Shown here: piece after piece, positions 17,302-25,171 of the stretch
Numbering within the stretch: the stretch's first letter is position 1
Layout: each line of letters starts with the position of its first letter
Assembly: GCF_947500695.1 (NCBI RefSeq)
Contig: NZ_CANMSS010000004.1
Location: 355,527-419,526, forward strand
DNA from: an uncultured Pseudoteredinibacter sp.
GTDB taxonomy: Bacteria > Pseudomonadota > Gammaproteobacteria > Pseudomonadales > Cellvibrionaceae
DNA: 64,000 nt
Reading direction: 5' to 3'
The notes under the pieces: generated by a model
Database searches by the model: none
Told to the model about the DNA's origin: nothing
Seen by the model: only the letters and a program-made list of their open reading frames with translations
Translations under genes and position numbers: made by a program

Positions 17302-17768
17302 GGCGCTAGAGTGATATTGGTTACTTCATAAGAAGTGCCACTTTGAGTTAGCACGGGAATAGGCCAATAACGGTATTCTACAACGACTCGTTTGCCTATG
17401 AGGCCGTGCGCTTTTTCCTGAATAATCTCGTTTGCTAGAGATACCCGGATTTCATGCTTATGGTCTTCTCCTGATTCCTTGGATTTTAGAACTTCTGCCC
17501 AGTTTTCTACTTTGCGATACAGCTCCATCTCTTGCGTCTTAAACAACAGACCTTCGTGGTTAATTCCACCGATAAATCCCTCAAATTGCCCATCGTCTTT
17601 AGCGCTAGATAAACCTGTAGTCACGCCCATGATTGGATAGCACAATAACCCTGCCATAATCAATGAGGAGGCTGAAACGCAAGTAGTGGCGGTTTTATCT
17701 TTGTATTTTTTGTGTGTTAAGAAGCCTAGATATACTGCTAGAGCTATTGAAAGTAATACGTACCACAT
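17298..17768 (-). CDS. Hypothetical membrane-anchored protein
   Basis: 156 residues. Two hydrophobic N-terminal segments (about 2-16 and 32-52) are followed by a soluble domain of about 100 residues with a charged helix (EMELYRKVENWAEVLKSKESGED) and a C-terminal beta-rich part (GKRVVVEYRYWPIPVLT). I do not recognise the family. It lies 15 bp downstream of a cytochrome b561 gene on the same strand and is probably its operon partner. The soluble part could face either side. Confidence 0.65.
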   Translation of the reverse strand: MWYVLLSIALAVYLGFLTHKKYKDKTATTCVSASSLIMAGLLCYPIMGVTTGLSSAKDDGQFEGFIGGINHEGLLFKTQEMELYRKVENWAEVLKSKESGEDHKHEIRVSLANEIIQEKAHGLIGKRVVVEYRYWPIPVLTQSGTSYEVTNITLAP

Positions 17769-17783
17769 AAAAATTCCTCCTAG

Positions 17784-18353
17784 TTATCGTTCAATTTTGC
17801 CAATCATTCGGGTGAGCGTCTCGGGCTTTTTATCCACTATCACATGTTTGATGACGCCAATAATATGAAGAGTGACCACAATATAAACTGCAGGGGGGAG
17901 AATGAATTTGTGCAGGTAAGCGAATACTAATACCGTAGGGAAGCTTGGTTCTCCGACTTCATTGAGTGGCACTATATATTCAATAACATTACCAAAGAAA
18001 TAGACCATTCCAAGTCCGCTAATCGGCATACCTAGTAGCACGATATAAAGAACTCGGTGCCCCCATTTCGCAAGTAATTTTTCCCAGGTTTCCAGAGACT
18101 CATCCGGTTTTGGTGTTTTCGAATGGCGAATCCAGACTAAACGAAATATGCCAAGTAGTAATATTGTTATCCCGACGGTTTTATGCAGCATGTAAGTAGC
18201 GTCTCGAACCGTCCCATTGTCAAGTGTTACCATTATAAGGCCGCACGCCATCATGCCAATGAACAGGATGGCCATCGTCCAATGGTAAAATCTGGAAAGG
18301 CCTCCATACTGATGTTCGTTATTATATATTCTTGAGGTCATATCAGGCTCCAC
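17784..18353 (-). CDS. Cytochrome b561-family membrane protein
   Basis: 189 residues with four membrane helices. The start RFYHWTMAILFIGMMACGLIM carries the first heme His (YHW). Helix two has MLHKTVGITILLLGIFRLVW, and the C-terminal half has YLHKFILPPAVYIVVTLHIIGVIKH, giving the further His ligands. This is the prokaryotic CybB-like group that passes electrons between quinol and a periplasmic or membrane acceptor. Its start overlaps the PEPCK stop by 11 bp, so it is co-transcribed with that gene, which is an unusual pairing. Confidence 0.9.
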   Translation of the reverse strand: MEPDMTSRIYNNEHQYGGLSRFYHWTMAILFIGMMACGLIMVTLDNGTVRDATYMLHKTVGITILLLGIFRLVWIRHSKTPKPDESLETWEKLLAKWGHRVLYIVLLGMPISGLGMVYFFGNVIEYIVPLNEVGEPSFPTVLVFAYLHKFILPPAVYIVVTLHIIGVIKHVIVDKKPETLTRMIGKIER

Positions 18354-20142
18354 TTAGTTTATTTATGAAATGAATATTACTGGATAGGTGATCTGTTATT
18401 TGTTGAGGGATATTGATTCCAAGACCCTTAAAGTACTCATACTGGTCATTAAGCTCTACTGTCCATTCAGCAGCGTTGAGTTCGAACAATTTTCGGTATT
18501 GCTCAGGGGTGATGGGGCTAGACCCTCCGTTGAGCGAGCTCATTTGAGGGTGAATACCAAGGCCGCTATTTGTAGACTTATCTGATTGGTATTTGCGCTC
18601 GAAGATCCATTTGATGATTTTCATGTTTGCGTTGAAACCAGGCCATAGAAAGTTACCTAATTCATCTTTTTTAAACCAATTTACTCTATAGATTTTGGGT
18701 GGAGAGACGAGTTTTTTCTCTACGCTTAGCCAGTGCGACCAGTAGTCACCAATGTTGTAGCCGCAAAATGGGAGCATGGCCATTGGGTCCCGTCGTACCG
18801 CTGCTTGATTGTCTGAGGCGGCAGTTGCTTCTGAGCCAATAGTAGCTCCCATGTATACGCCTTCTGACCAGCTTCGGCTTTCTGTTATAAGAGGGATGGT
18901 TGTTGAGCTTCGGCCTCCAAACAGAATGGCATCTAAAGCTATGCCTTCTTCAATCGAGGCGCTGCTTTTGGCGGTAGGACATTGCCTAGCCGACACGGTA
19001 AACCGTGCGTTTGGGTGAGCAGCTTTTTTCCCACTTGACGGGGTCCAGGCGTTGCCTTGCCAGTCAATAAGCTTGTCTGGAGGAGTGGGGCTTAACCCTT
19101 CCCACCATACGTCGCCATCTTCAGTTAGAGCTACGTTAGTGAAAATTGTATCGCTTGCAATTGTGCGCATCGCGATTGGGTTGGTTTCTTCAGAGGTGCC
19201 TGGTGCAACCCCAAAGTAACCTGTTTCAGGGTTTACAGCGTAAAGCTTGCCATCGGCTCCAGGGCTGATCCAAGCGATGTCATCGCCAATGGTGTTGGCT
19301 TGCCAGCCTGGCATGTCGTTAGGTGCTTGAATCATTGCTAAGTTGGTTTTTCCGCAAGCACTGGGGAATGCTCCGGCTACGTTGAGGGGACGACCGTCTG
19401 GAGAAGTGACTTGCAGTAGCATCATGTGTTCTGCCATCCAACCTTGGTCGAATCCCATTTTGGACGCTAGGCGTAGCGCCACACATTTTTTGCCAAGTAG
19501 AGCGTTGCCACCGTATCCGCTGCCATAGGACCAGACTTCTAAGGTCGCTGGAAAATGACTGATGTAGCGATTGTCGGGATCACAGGGCCACTTGCTATCT
19601 TTGTCCTCTGGCCCCAGAGGGGCGCCTACTGAATGGAGGCATTTGATAAAAGAATCAGTTTCAATTTTTTTAAGAAAGCTGCTGGAAACCCGGGCCATTA
19701 AATGCATGTTTACAACAGCGTAAGCGGAATCTGTGAGCTGAATACCATATTGGGCCATGTCGGAGTTGGGTGACCCCATGCAGAACGGGATGATGTATAG
19801 TGTTCTGCCCGCCATGCATCCAGCATACAATGCTTGCATGACCGATTTCATGGTTTGTGGCTCAGCCCAGTTATTGGTCGGGCCAGATTGCTCTTCGAAT
19901 TCAGTGCAAATATAAGTTCGGTCTTCTACTCGAGCGACGTCCCTTGGGTCTGATCGACAAAGGTAGGAATTTGGGCGACGCTCCGGGTTTAGTTGAATAA
20001 AAACCTCTTTGTCTACCAGGTCCTGGCAAAGCGTTTTGTATTCATCATTCGTGCCCGTGCACAAGTGTACGTCAGAAGGCGTACAAAGATTAACGATCGA
20101 CTCTATCCATTCACGGATGTGTTGGTTTTCAATATCAAGCAT
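18343..20142 (-). CDS. pckG: Phosphoenolpyruvate carboxykinase (GTP)
   Basis: 599 residues, the usual length of the GTP-dependent enzyme. It converts oxaloacetate plus GTP to phosphoenolpyruvate in the cytoplasm, the first step of gluconeogenesis. Motifs include EVWSYGSGYGGNALLGKKC, the kinase loop FPSACGKTN (259-267 with reactive C263), IGDDIAWI and a C-terminal FLWPGFNANMKIIKWI. It fits growth on organic acids or fatty acids, as do the acyl-CoA dehydrogenases in this window. The start codon lies in one arm of a 9-bp inverted repeat. The cytochrome b561 gene overlaps its end. Confidence 0.96.
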   Translation of the reverse strand: MLDIENQHIREWIESIVNLCTPSDVHLCTGTNDEYKTLCQDLVDKEVFIQLNPERRPNSYLCRSDPRDVARVEDRTYICTEFEEQSGPTNNWAEPQTMKSVMQALYAGCMAGRTLYIIPFCMGSPNSDMAQYGIQLTDSAYAVVNMHLMARVSSSFLKKIETDSFIKCLHSVGAPLGPEDKDSKWPCDPDNRYISHFPATLEVWSYGSGYGGNALLGKKCVALRLASKMGFDQGWMAEHMMLLQVTSPDGRPLNVAGAFPSACGKTNLAMIQAPNDMPGWQANTIGDDIAWISPGADGKLYAVNPETGYFGVAPGTSEETNPIAMRTIASDTIFTNVALTEDGDVWWEGLSPTPPDKLIDWQGNAWTPSSGKKAAHPNARFTVSARQCPTAKSSASIEEGIALDAILFGGRSSTTIPLITESRSWSEGVYMGATIGSEATAASDNQAAVRRDPMAMLPFCGYNIGDYWSHWLSVEKKLVSPPKIYRVNWFKKDELGNFLWPGFNANMKIIKWIFERKYQSDKSTNSGLGIHPQMSSLNGGSSPITPEQYRKLFELNAAEWTVELNDQYEYFKGLGINIPQQITDHLSSNIHFINKLSGA

Positions 20143-20168
20143 GGGCTTCTGTCCGGCAAATGCTTGAT
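20134..20168 (-). promoter_or_regulatory. Inverted repeat burying the PEPCK start codon
   Basis: Arms ATCAAGCAT and ATGCTTGAT (9 bp, perfect, 17-nt loop). On the transcript the downstream arm is the first three codons ATG CTT GAT. No strong Shine-Dalgarno is visible in the loop. A hairpin here would hide the start codon. Confidence 0.45.
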
Positions 20169-20220
20169 CTTATATATTGGAGTCGATCTTAGATAATGAA
20201 AGCCCGCCAAATTGTTGGCT

Positions 20221-21471
20221 TTAGGTGACATTGTTGGGGTTGAACTCGATGCTTGACTGGAAGCGGCTTTGAGAGTTCTGGCTTGTAAATGTCCATCCTT
20301 CAACTTGACATATTCGTTGTACAATTTCGATGCCAAAGCCATAACCAGTTCGCGCGGGAACGTTGGTGTCTATGGGGTTGCTTATATCTATCCGGCTCTT
20401 CGAGAAGCAAATGGCGATTTCCTTACTTCCATGATTTGCTGCATTGCGAATGAGATTATTTATGGCAACTTGTAGTAGAGCTTCGTTTGAATGTATCTGA
20501 ATATCGGTATTGCCTGACATACTGGTAGTCATCTCCTTTGCCTTAACCAGCTGTTGACTGCGTTTCAGTGCTGCATCAACGACCTTTAGGAGGGGTACCT
20601 GGGCTTTTTGTGCGCTGTTAGGGCTATTTTGACGGCCAAGCATTAGAAAGGTGCTAACGATGAGATCTAGATCTGTGCAGGCTTCTCCTATGTGGTGAAT
20701 GTTCCGGTTCATTTTTTCACCGTCGCAGTTAGGCAATTTAACCACCGCAAGGGCGTTGCGTATAACAGCTATGGGGGTTCGCATTTCGTGACTAGCGTGT
20801 CTTGTAAAATGTTTCTCTCGTTCAAGTAAGTCAGTTTGCCGCTGTAAGAGGGTTTGCAATGCGCGGCTCAGGGTTCCGACTTCGTCGAGGCGTTGAGAGT
20901 TGGAAAGTTCTTTTCCTGAATGCCAGTCCTCTTGAGTTTCCTTCGCTAGGTCGCTAATGGGTTGGCTGATTAGCCGAGCGGTAATGATCGCAGGGATTAA
21001 GCCGGTAATAATGACGAGGCCTGCTACGACAAGCAGGGCGCTGTGAATGATCCCCTCATTTTTGTCCAATGAGCTAAAAGCACTTTCTTTTAGTTCCAAG
21101 TAAACAATTTGCTCTGACTCAGGGATTGTCGCGACGAGTAAATGCCTGCCAGAGTCTTCAAGTTCATGATAGCCGAGGCCATAATTTTGGTAGCTCACCG
21201 GAAGATCTGAGTCGCCAGTGAGGTAGCTTTTTAGGTAGCTAGTGCTCGGGAGTTGGTGTTGTTGCGAAGGAATTGACTGTGGTCGACTGCTCAGTGCCGA
21301 TCTTTCTCGTTCTAGATATTGCTTCGCAATGTGATCTTCTGTGCTTGTTATTGCAATGCTTACAAGAACGCTATATAGGGTTGTTACTGCTAGCAAAAAA
21401 GGAATAAGCGTCAGAAGTGTCCTATGGAAAAGCGACTTAATTTGGAATGGCAAGGCGATACCCCTTTCCAT
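20221..21471 (-). CDS. Sensor histidine kinase (QseC/PmrB-like)
   Basis: 416 residues. There is one membrane helix at about 20-42, a periplasmic domain of about 100 residues, a second helix at about 143-165 and a HAMP-like stretch. The H-box HASHEMRTP carries phospho-His H228. The N-box NNLIRNAANHG and a G-box YGFGIEIVQRI follow, so the kinase domain is complete. Its start overlaps the end of the regulator gene by 35 bp, which suggests translational coupling. It probably senses a periplasmic signal for the regulator just upstream. Confidence 0.92.
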   Translation of the reverse strand: MERGIALPFQIKSLFHRTLLTLIPFLLAVTTLYSVLVSIAITSTEDHIAKQYLERERSALSSRPQSIPSQQHQLPSTSYLKSYLTGDSDLPVSYQNYGLGYHELEDSGRHLLVATIPESEQIVYLELKESAFSSLDKNEGIIHSALLVVAGLVIITGLIPAIITARLISQPISDLAKETQEDWHSGKELSNSQRLDEVGTLSRALQTLLQRQTDLLEREKHFTRHASHEMRTPIAVIRNALAVVKLPNCDGEKMNRNIHHIGEACTDLDLIVSTFLMLGRQNSPNSAQKAQVPLLKVVDAALKRSQQLVKAKEMTTSMSGNTDIQIHSNEALLQVAINNLIRNAANHGSKEIAICFSKSRIDISNPIDTNVPARTGYGFGIEIVQRICQVEGWTFTSQNSQSRFQSSIEFNPNNVT

Positions 21472-22117
21472 GAATGGTTTTGATTAGTTCATTTTTGAAG
21501 GGCTTGTCCAATGCAGCTCTTAGGCGATAGATGTGCGTTCTTAGTGCGTCGCGGCTTGGAGGATTGCCTTGCCATAGTCGTTCTTCGAGGTCGAATTTAC
21601 TGACCATCTTGGGTGCTTCATTGGCCAATATCGACAAAAGTCGAAAGTGAATATCATGCAACTCGATTACATGGCCGTCTCTAATTGCCCTGCGTAGTTG
21701 GTGGTCCACGATGAGCCCATCAAGTTCGTGGTGAGCCTTTCCTGGCAGTTTAGGGCGGGCATTCAGTGCGTGAAGTCGAGCAGACAATTCCTCTGGCTCA
21801 AAAGGCTTGACTAAGTAGTCGTCGCCTCCGGCATTAAATCCGGCAAGTTTGTCTTCTAGGGTGTCTCTTGCGGTTAAGAATAGGACTGGAGTCTCTAGGT
21901 GAAGTTTGTCTCTAATGGCTCGGCAGGTACTTAGGCCATCAAGCGACGGCATTTGAACATCCAAAATAATAACGTCAAAACGGTGCGTGCGAAGAACGTT
22001 TAGGGCCTGTGTGCCTGTATAGGCAAAGTCGATATCAAACCCAACTTCCGTTAAATAGTCTGAGAGAGTCTCGGCTAGTGCGGAGTCATCTTCTATTAAC
22101 AGTGCTCTTATCGTCAT
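21437..22117 (-). CDS. OmpR-family response regulator (QseB/PmrA-like)
   Basis: 226 residues. The receiver domain has D10/D11, phospho-acceptor D53 in IILDVQMP, T82 and K104 in YLVKPF. The winged helix ends in TIHGKGYRLAIPN, typical of the PmrA/QseB group. It is divergent from a gtrA-gtrB-arnT-like operon across 200 bp, which suggests control of envelope glycosylation, though no direct-repeat box was identified. It is a paralogue of the regulator at the left edge of the window (shared layout, about the same spacing in D, T and K positions). Confidence 0.93.
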   Translation of the reverse strand: MTIRALLIEDDSALAETLSDYLTEVGFDIDFAYTGTQALNVLRTHRFDVIILDVQMPSLDGLSTCRAIRDKLHLETPVLFLTARDTLEDKLAGFNAGGDDYLVKPFEPEELSARLHALNARPKLPGKAHHELDGLIVDHQLRRAIRDGHVIELHDIHFRLLSILANEAPKMVSKFDLEERLWQGNPPSRDALRTHIYRLRAALDKPFKNELIKTIHGKGYRLAIPN

Positions 22118-22318
22118 AACAGATAGTACCTAAGTGTTTCAAAGTCTAGTCTAGTCATTGCTTAAGCGCTGTTCAAGTGTCCTTGTGTCTACTGGCTGTG
22201 GTCAATGACAGGGCTGAGACAGCTGTATAGCTCAGTAAGTTCCAAGCCAGGCCTTGCCCTTTAAGTGACGAACAGTTCACAAATGGATGTGTATGATTCG
22301 CATCAAAGTGGAGAGATT

Positions 22319-22687
22319 ATGCTCGTAAAGTTAATGGCTTATGGTGGTAGCGGATTGGTCGCTACTTCACTCCATTATGCTGTGTTTTGTTTAGTGTTGA
22401 TGTGGTCGGATGCTTTTAATGCAAGCGTGCTAGGCGCCTTTCTCGGTTCACTTCTGTCGTACTGGTTGAATGCTAACTACACGTTCCCCAGTAAAGATGG
22501 GAGGAGGCTAAGCAAGTGTCGATTTTTCATTGTTGCGTTACTGAACAATGTAATCAACGCAGTCATTATGTTGGTTGGACTGGGAAATTTTCCTGATTTT
22601 CCATTTTCCATACAGCTTTTTTCTACGTTCTTTGTTTTTTTATTTGGATTTTTTGTAAACCTATGTTGGTCGTATAGTTATGAATAA
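22319..22687 (+). CDS. GtrA-family membrane protein
   Basis: 122 residues from ATG 22319, which has GGAGAG directly upstream and matches the usual GtrA length; GTG 22265 and ATG 22283 are longer alternatives. Four membrane helices are seen, with the family's YGGSGLVATSLHYAVF start, GAFLGSLLSYWLNANYTF and a final FVNLCWSYSYE. GtrA proteins are thought to flip or help transfer undecaprenyl-linked sugars. Its end overlaps the start of the glycosyltransferase gene by 8 bp, as is common for gtrA-gtrB pairs. Confidence 0.88.
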   Translation: MLVKLMAYGGSGLVATSLHYAVFCLVLMWSDAFNASVLGAFLGSLLSYWLNANYTFPSKDGRRLSKCRFFIVALLNNVINAVIMLVGLGNFPDFPFSIQLFSTFFVFLFGFFVNLCWSYSYE

Positions 22688-23687
22688 TGGTGTAAATATT
22701 TTTCCGGTTCAGCAGTCCATTAAAATTAGTATTATTGTGCCTTGTTTCAATGAGTCAGAGGTACTTCCGGAATTTCACCGACGATTAACGGATGTTCGTA
22801 ATGGTCTGGTACGTCGCTGTGAGATTATCTATGTAGATGATGGAAGTCGGGACGATACCTTCAAGATAATTGACGATTTTTGTGTTGAGCACGACGTGGT
22901 AGGCGTAAGGCTTAGTCGCAATTTTGGGAAAGAGGCCGCCATGTGTGCAGGGTTGGACGTGGCCAAAGGGGAGGCGGTTATTTTTATAGACGCTGATTTA
23001 CAAGACCCACCAGAATTAGTCCCAGAGATGATATCGGCGTGGGAGCGGGGTTACGATATCGTCAATATGAAGCGAAGTAGCCGGAGAGGTGATGGCTTCT
23101 TTAAGCGCTATACCGCAATGTGTTTTTACTGGCTGGTGTCAAAATTGAATGCACGACTTCACTACCCTAGCGAGGTTAGTGATTTCAGGCTAATAGGAAA
23201 AGAAGCTCTAGCCGCCTATCGGGAACTTCGGGAAAATTCGAGAAGTTTTAAGTCCCTCGTTAGCTGGGTAGGTTTTAATTGCGTAGAAGTTGAGTATGAG
23301 CGAGATGTTCGTTTTGCAGGGGAGTCAAAATGGGGTTTTTTCAGCTTAGCAGACTTAGCAATTGAAAGTGCCATGTCTGTTTCAAGAAAGCCCATTCGCT
23401 GGTTTAGCTATGTTGCGTCAGCGGCGTTTGTAACTTGCTTTCTCCTTTGGCTCGCTTCTTTGCTTGTTGGTGAAGGGAGTATAGGGTACGCGGCCTGTAT
23501 GCTGATCAGTGGTGTGGCCGTCGGGTTAGGTATTGTTGGTGAATATGTCGGGGTCGTGTTTGATGAGGTGAAAGGGAGGCCGCAGTACTTTGTGTCCACA
23601 GTGGTAGAGGATCATGCCAGGACCTACAGTGAGAAATCTACGATACAGGCGGATATGCCCAAGCATGGCGTGGTTGGTGAATGCTGA
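22680..23687 (+). CDS. Polyprenyl-phosphate glycosyltransferase (GT2, GtrB/ArnC-like)
   Basis: 335 residues. The GT-A domain has IIVPCFNESEVLPEF at the start, the nucleotide-sugar DDGSRDDT and metal motif DADLQDPPELVPEM. The acceptor motif is SDFRLIGKEALAAY. Two C-terminal helices (about 240-290) anchor it in the membrane, with the GVAVGLGIVGEYVG end seen in GtrB/ArnC. It should load a sugar on undecaprenyl phosphate. The overlap with gtrA upstream and the ArnT-like gene downstream makes a complete transfer set. Confidence 0.92.
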   Translation: MNNGVNIFPVQQSIKISIIVPCFNESEVLPEFHRRLTDVRNGLVRRCEIIYVDDGSRDDTFKIIDDFCVEHDVVGVRLSRNFGKEAAMCAGLDVAKGEAVIFIDADLQDPPELVPEMISAWERGYDIVNMKRSSRRGDGFFKRYTAMCFYWLVSKLNARLHYPSEVSDFRLIGKEALAAYRELRENSRSFKSLVSWVGFNCVEVEYERDVRFAGESKWGFFSLADLAIESAMSVSRKPIRWFSYVASAAFVTCFLLWLASLLVGEGSIGYAACMLISGVAVGLGIVGEYVGVVFDEVKGRPQYFVSTVVEDHARTYSEKSTIQADMPKHGVVGEC

Positions 23688-25075
23688 TGTCAATGCGCGT
23701 ACTTTGGTCGATTTTGATTTCTGTTTTGTTTGTACGATTTATGATTTTGGGTATGTATCCACTTATGGATACGTCAGAGGCCCGCTATGGCGAAATGGCC
23801 AGAAAGATGGTTGAACTTAACGACTGGGTCACCCCAATGTTTGACTACGGCGTTCCATTTTGGGGTAAACCTCCGTTGTCATTTTGGACTCAAGCCTTGT
23901 CAATAAAGGTGTTTGGAGCAAATGAATTTGCTGTTAGGTTCCCGTCGTTTTTGTTTCATATTCTCTCTTGCATAATTTTGATTCGCTGGGGAAGGGAAGA
24001 GTTAGGGCTTCGATATGGTTTGCTTTCGGCCATTATATACTCAAGCTGTGGGATAGGCTTTATTGTTTCAGGGTCTGTGTTGACGGACCCTGCACTTGCC
24101 TTCTCCTTACTTCTTGCTGTCTATGGATTCTGGAGGTCCATGGTTCACGGCGATCGAATATTGGGATTGTTTGGCTTTTTGGGACTGGGCCTTGGAATGT
24201 TGGCAAAAGGGCCGTTGATCCTAGTGATTTTTGGTGTTCCAGCACTGTTGTGGGTTGCATATTTGGGATATTGGGCGAGGCTTGGCGCCATACCATGGTT
24301 GAGGGGGGTTGGGGTATTTTTGATTGTCTCTGTACCTTGGTATGTCATTGCGGAGTTAAAGACTCCAGGTTTTCTAGAGTACTTCTTTATAGGAGAGCAT
24401 TGGAACAGGTATGTTGTTAGCGGTTGGAATGGCGATCTCTATGGGAATGCTCATGCGCGTACCGTTGGGACAATTTGGGTTTATTTACTTGCAGCGACTA
24501 TGCCCTGGATTGTTTGGGTTCCATTCTTATTCTCGGCATTAAAATCGAAATTCAAGGGGTCAGCATTATTAGGGTTTTGTGTGGTTTATATAGGGTTTTT
24601 GCCTCTCTTCTTTACGTTTTCTAAGAATATACTTTGGACTTATGTCTTGCCGGTTATACCTCTTTTCTCTCTGGCGTTATCTGCTTGTCTATTGCCGTAT
24701 TTCGAGCAACGTAAAAGGTATATAGCCATGGGTTTGACATCGTTCTTTGTGCCGGTGCTTTTATTGGGGTTTGTGCTCGAGGGCAGTGCTTTTGAAACTT
24801 GGAAAAGCCAGAAAAACGTAATCAGAGAGATGGATAGTTTTCCGAAGGGTGACTTGTACTACCTAAATCGTCGAGTGTATTCGTCCGAGTTCTATTCACG
24901 GGGGAGCACTAAAACGATTTCAACTGAGCAGCTTATTGGGGTGCAAACACCTTTTTATTTGGCGGTATTGTCGAGAGATTTAGATAAAGTAGCTTCTTCC
25001 CTTGTGGGTTGTATAAGCATGTTTGAATTAGATAAGACCAATGTGTATCGCTGTAGTGGTACGAACATTGACTGA
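23681..25075 (+). CDS. ArnT-like membrane glycosyltransferase (PMT/GT83 superfamily)
   Basis: 464 residues with about 12 membrane segments. The first periplasmic loop holds the catalytic-type motif MDTSEARYGEMARKM (acidic D and E near the membrane face), followed by DWVTPMFDYGVPFWGKPPLSFW, both close to ArnT. It should move the lipid-linked sugar made by the upstream transferase onto lipid A or another envelope acceptor. Its start overlaps the upstream gene. It is somewhat shorter than ArnT (about 550), so the soluble C-terminal domain is reduced. The sugar and acceptor are not known. Confidence 0.88.
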   Translation: MLMSMRVLWSILISVLFVRFMILGMYPLMDTSEARYGEMARKMVELNDWVTPMFDYGVPFWGKPPLSFWTQALSIKVFGANEFAVRFPSFLFHILSCIILIRWGREELGLRYGLLSAIIYSSCGIGFIVSGSVLTDPALAFSLLLAVYGFWRSMVHGDRILGLFGFLGLGLGMLAKGPLILVIFGVPALLWVAYLGYWARLGAIPWLRGVGVFLIVSVPWYVIAELKTPGFLEYFFIGEHWNRYVVSGWNGDLYGNAHARTVGTIWVYLLAATMPWIVWVPFLFSALKSKFKGSALLGFCVVYIGFLPLFFTFSKNILWTYVLPVIPLFSLALSACLLPYFEQRKRYIAMGLTSFFVPVLLLGFVLEGSAFETWKSQKNVIREMDSFPKGDLYYLNRRVYSSEFYSRGSTKTISTEQLIGVQTPFYLAVLSRDLDKVASSLVGCISMFELDKTNVYRCSGTNID

Positions 25076-25138
25076 GCGTTGCCTTAGCGAAGGTGTGGAA
25101 GCTCTCTTTGATGTGCCTTGTTTGTAACGCGGTATATA

Positions 25139-25168
25139 TTTCCCCCAAGCTAAATTGCTTGGGGGAAA
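25139..25168. terminator. Strong hairpin between convergent genes
   Basis: Perfect 12-bp stem TTTCCCCCAAGC / GCTTGGGGGAAA with a six-base loop. It lies between the ArnT-like gene and the convergent acyl-CoA dehydrogenase gene and probably ends both transcripts. Confidence 0.65.
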
Positions 25169-25171
25169 CGG

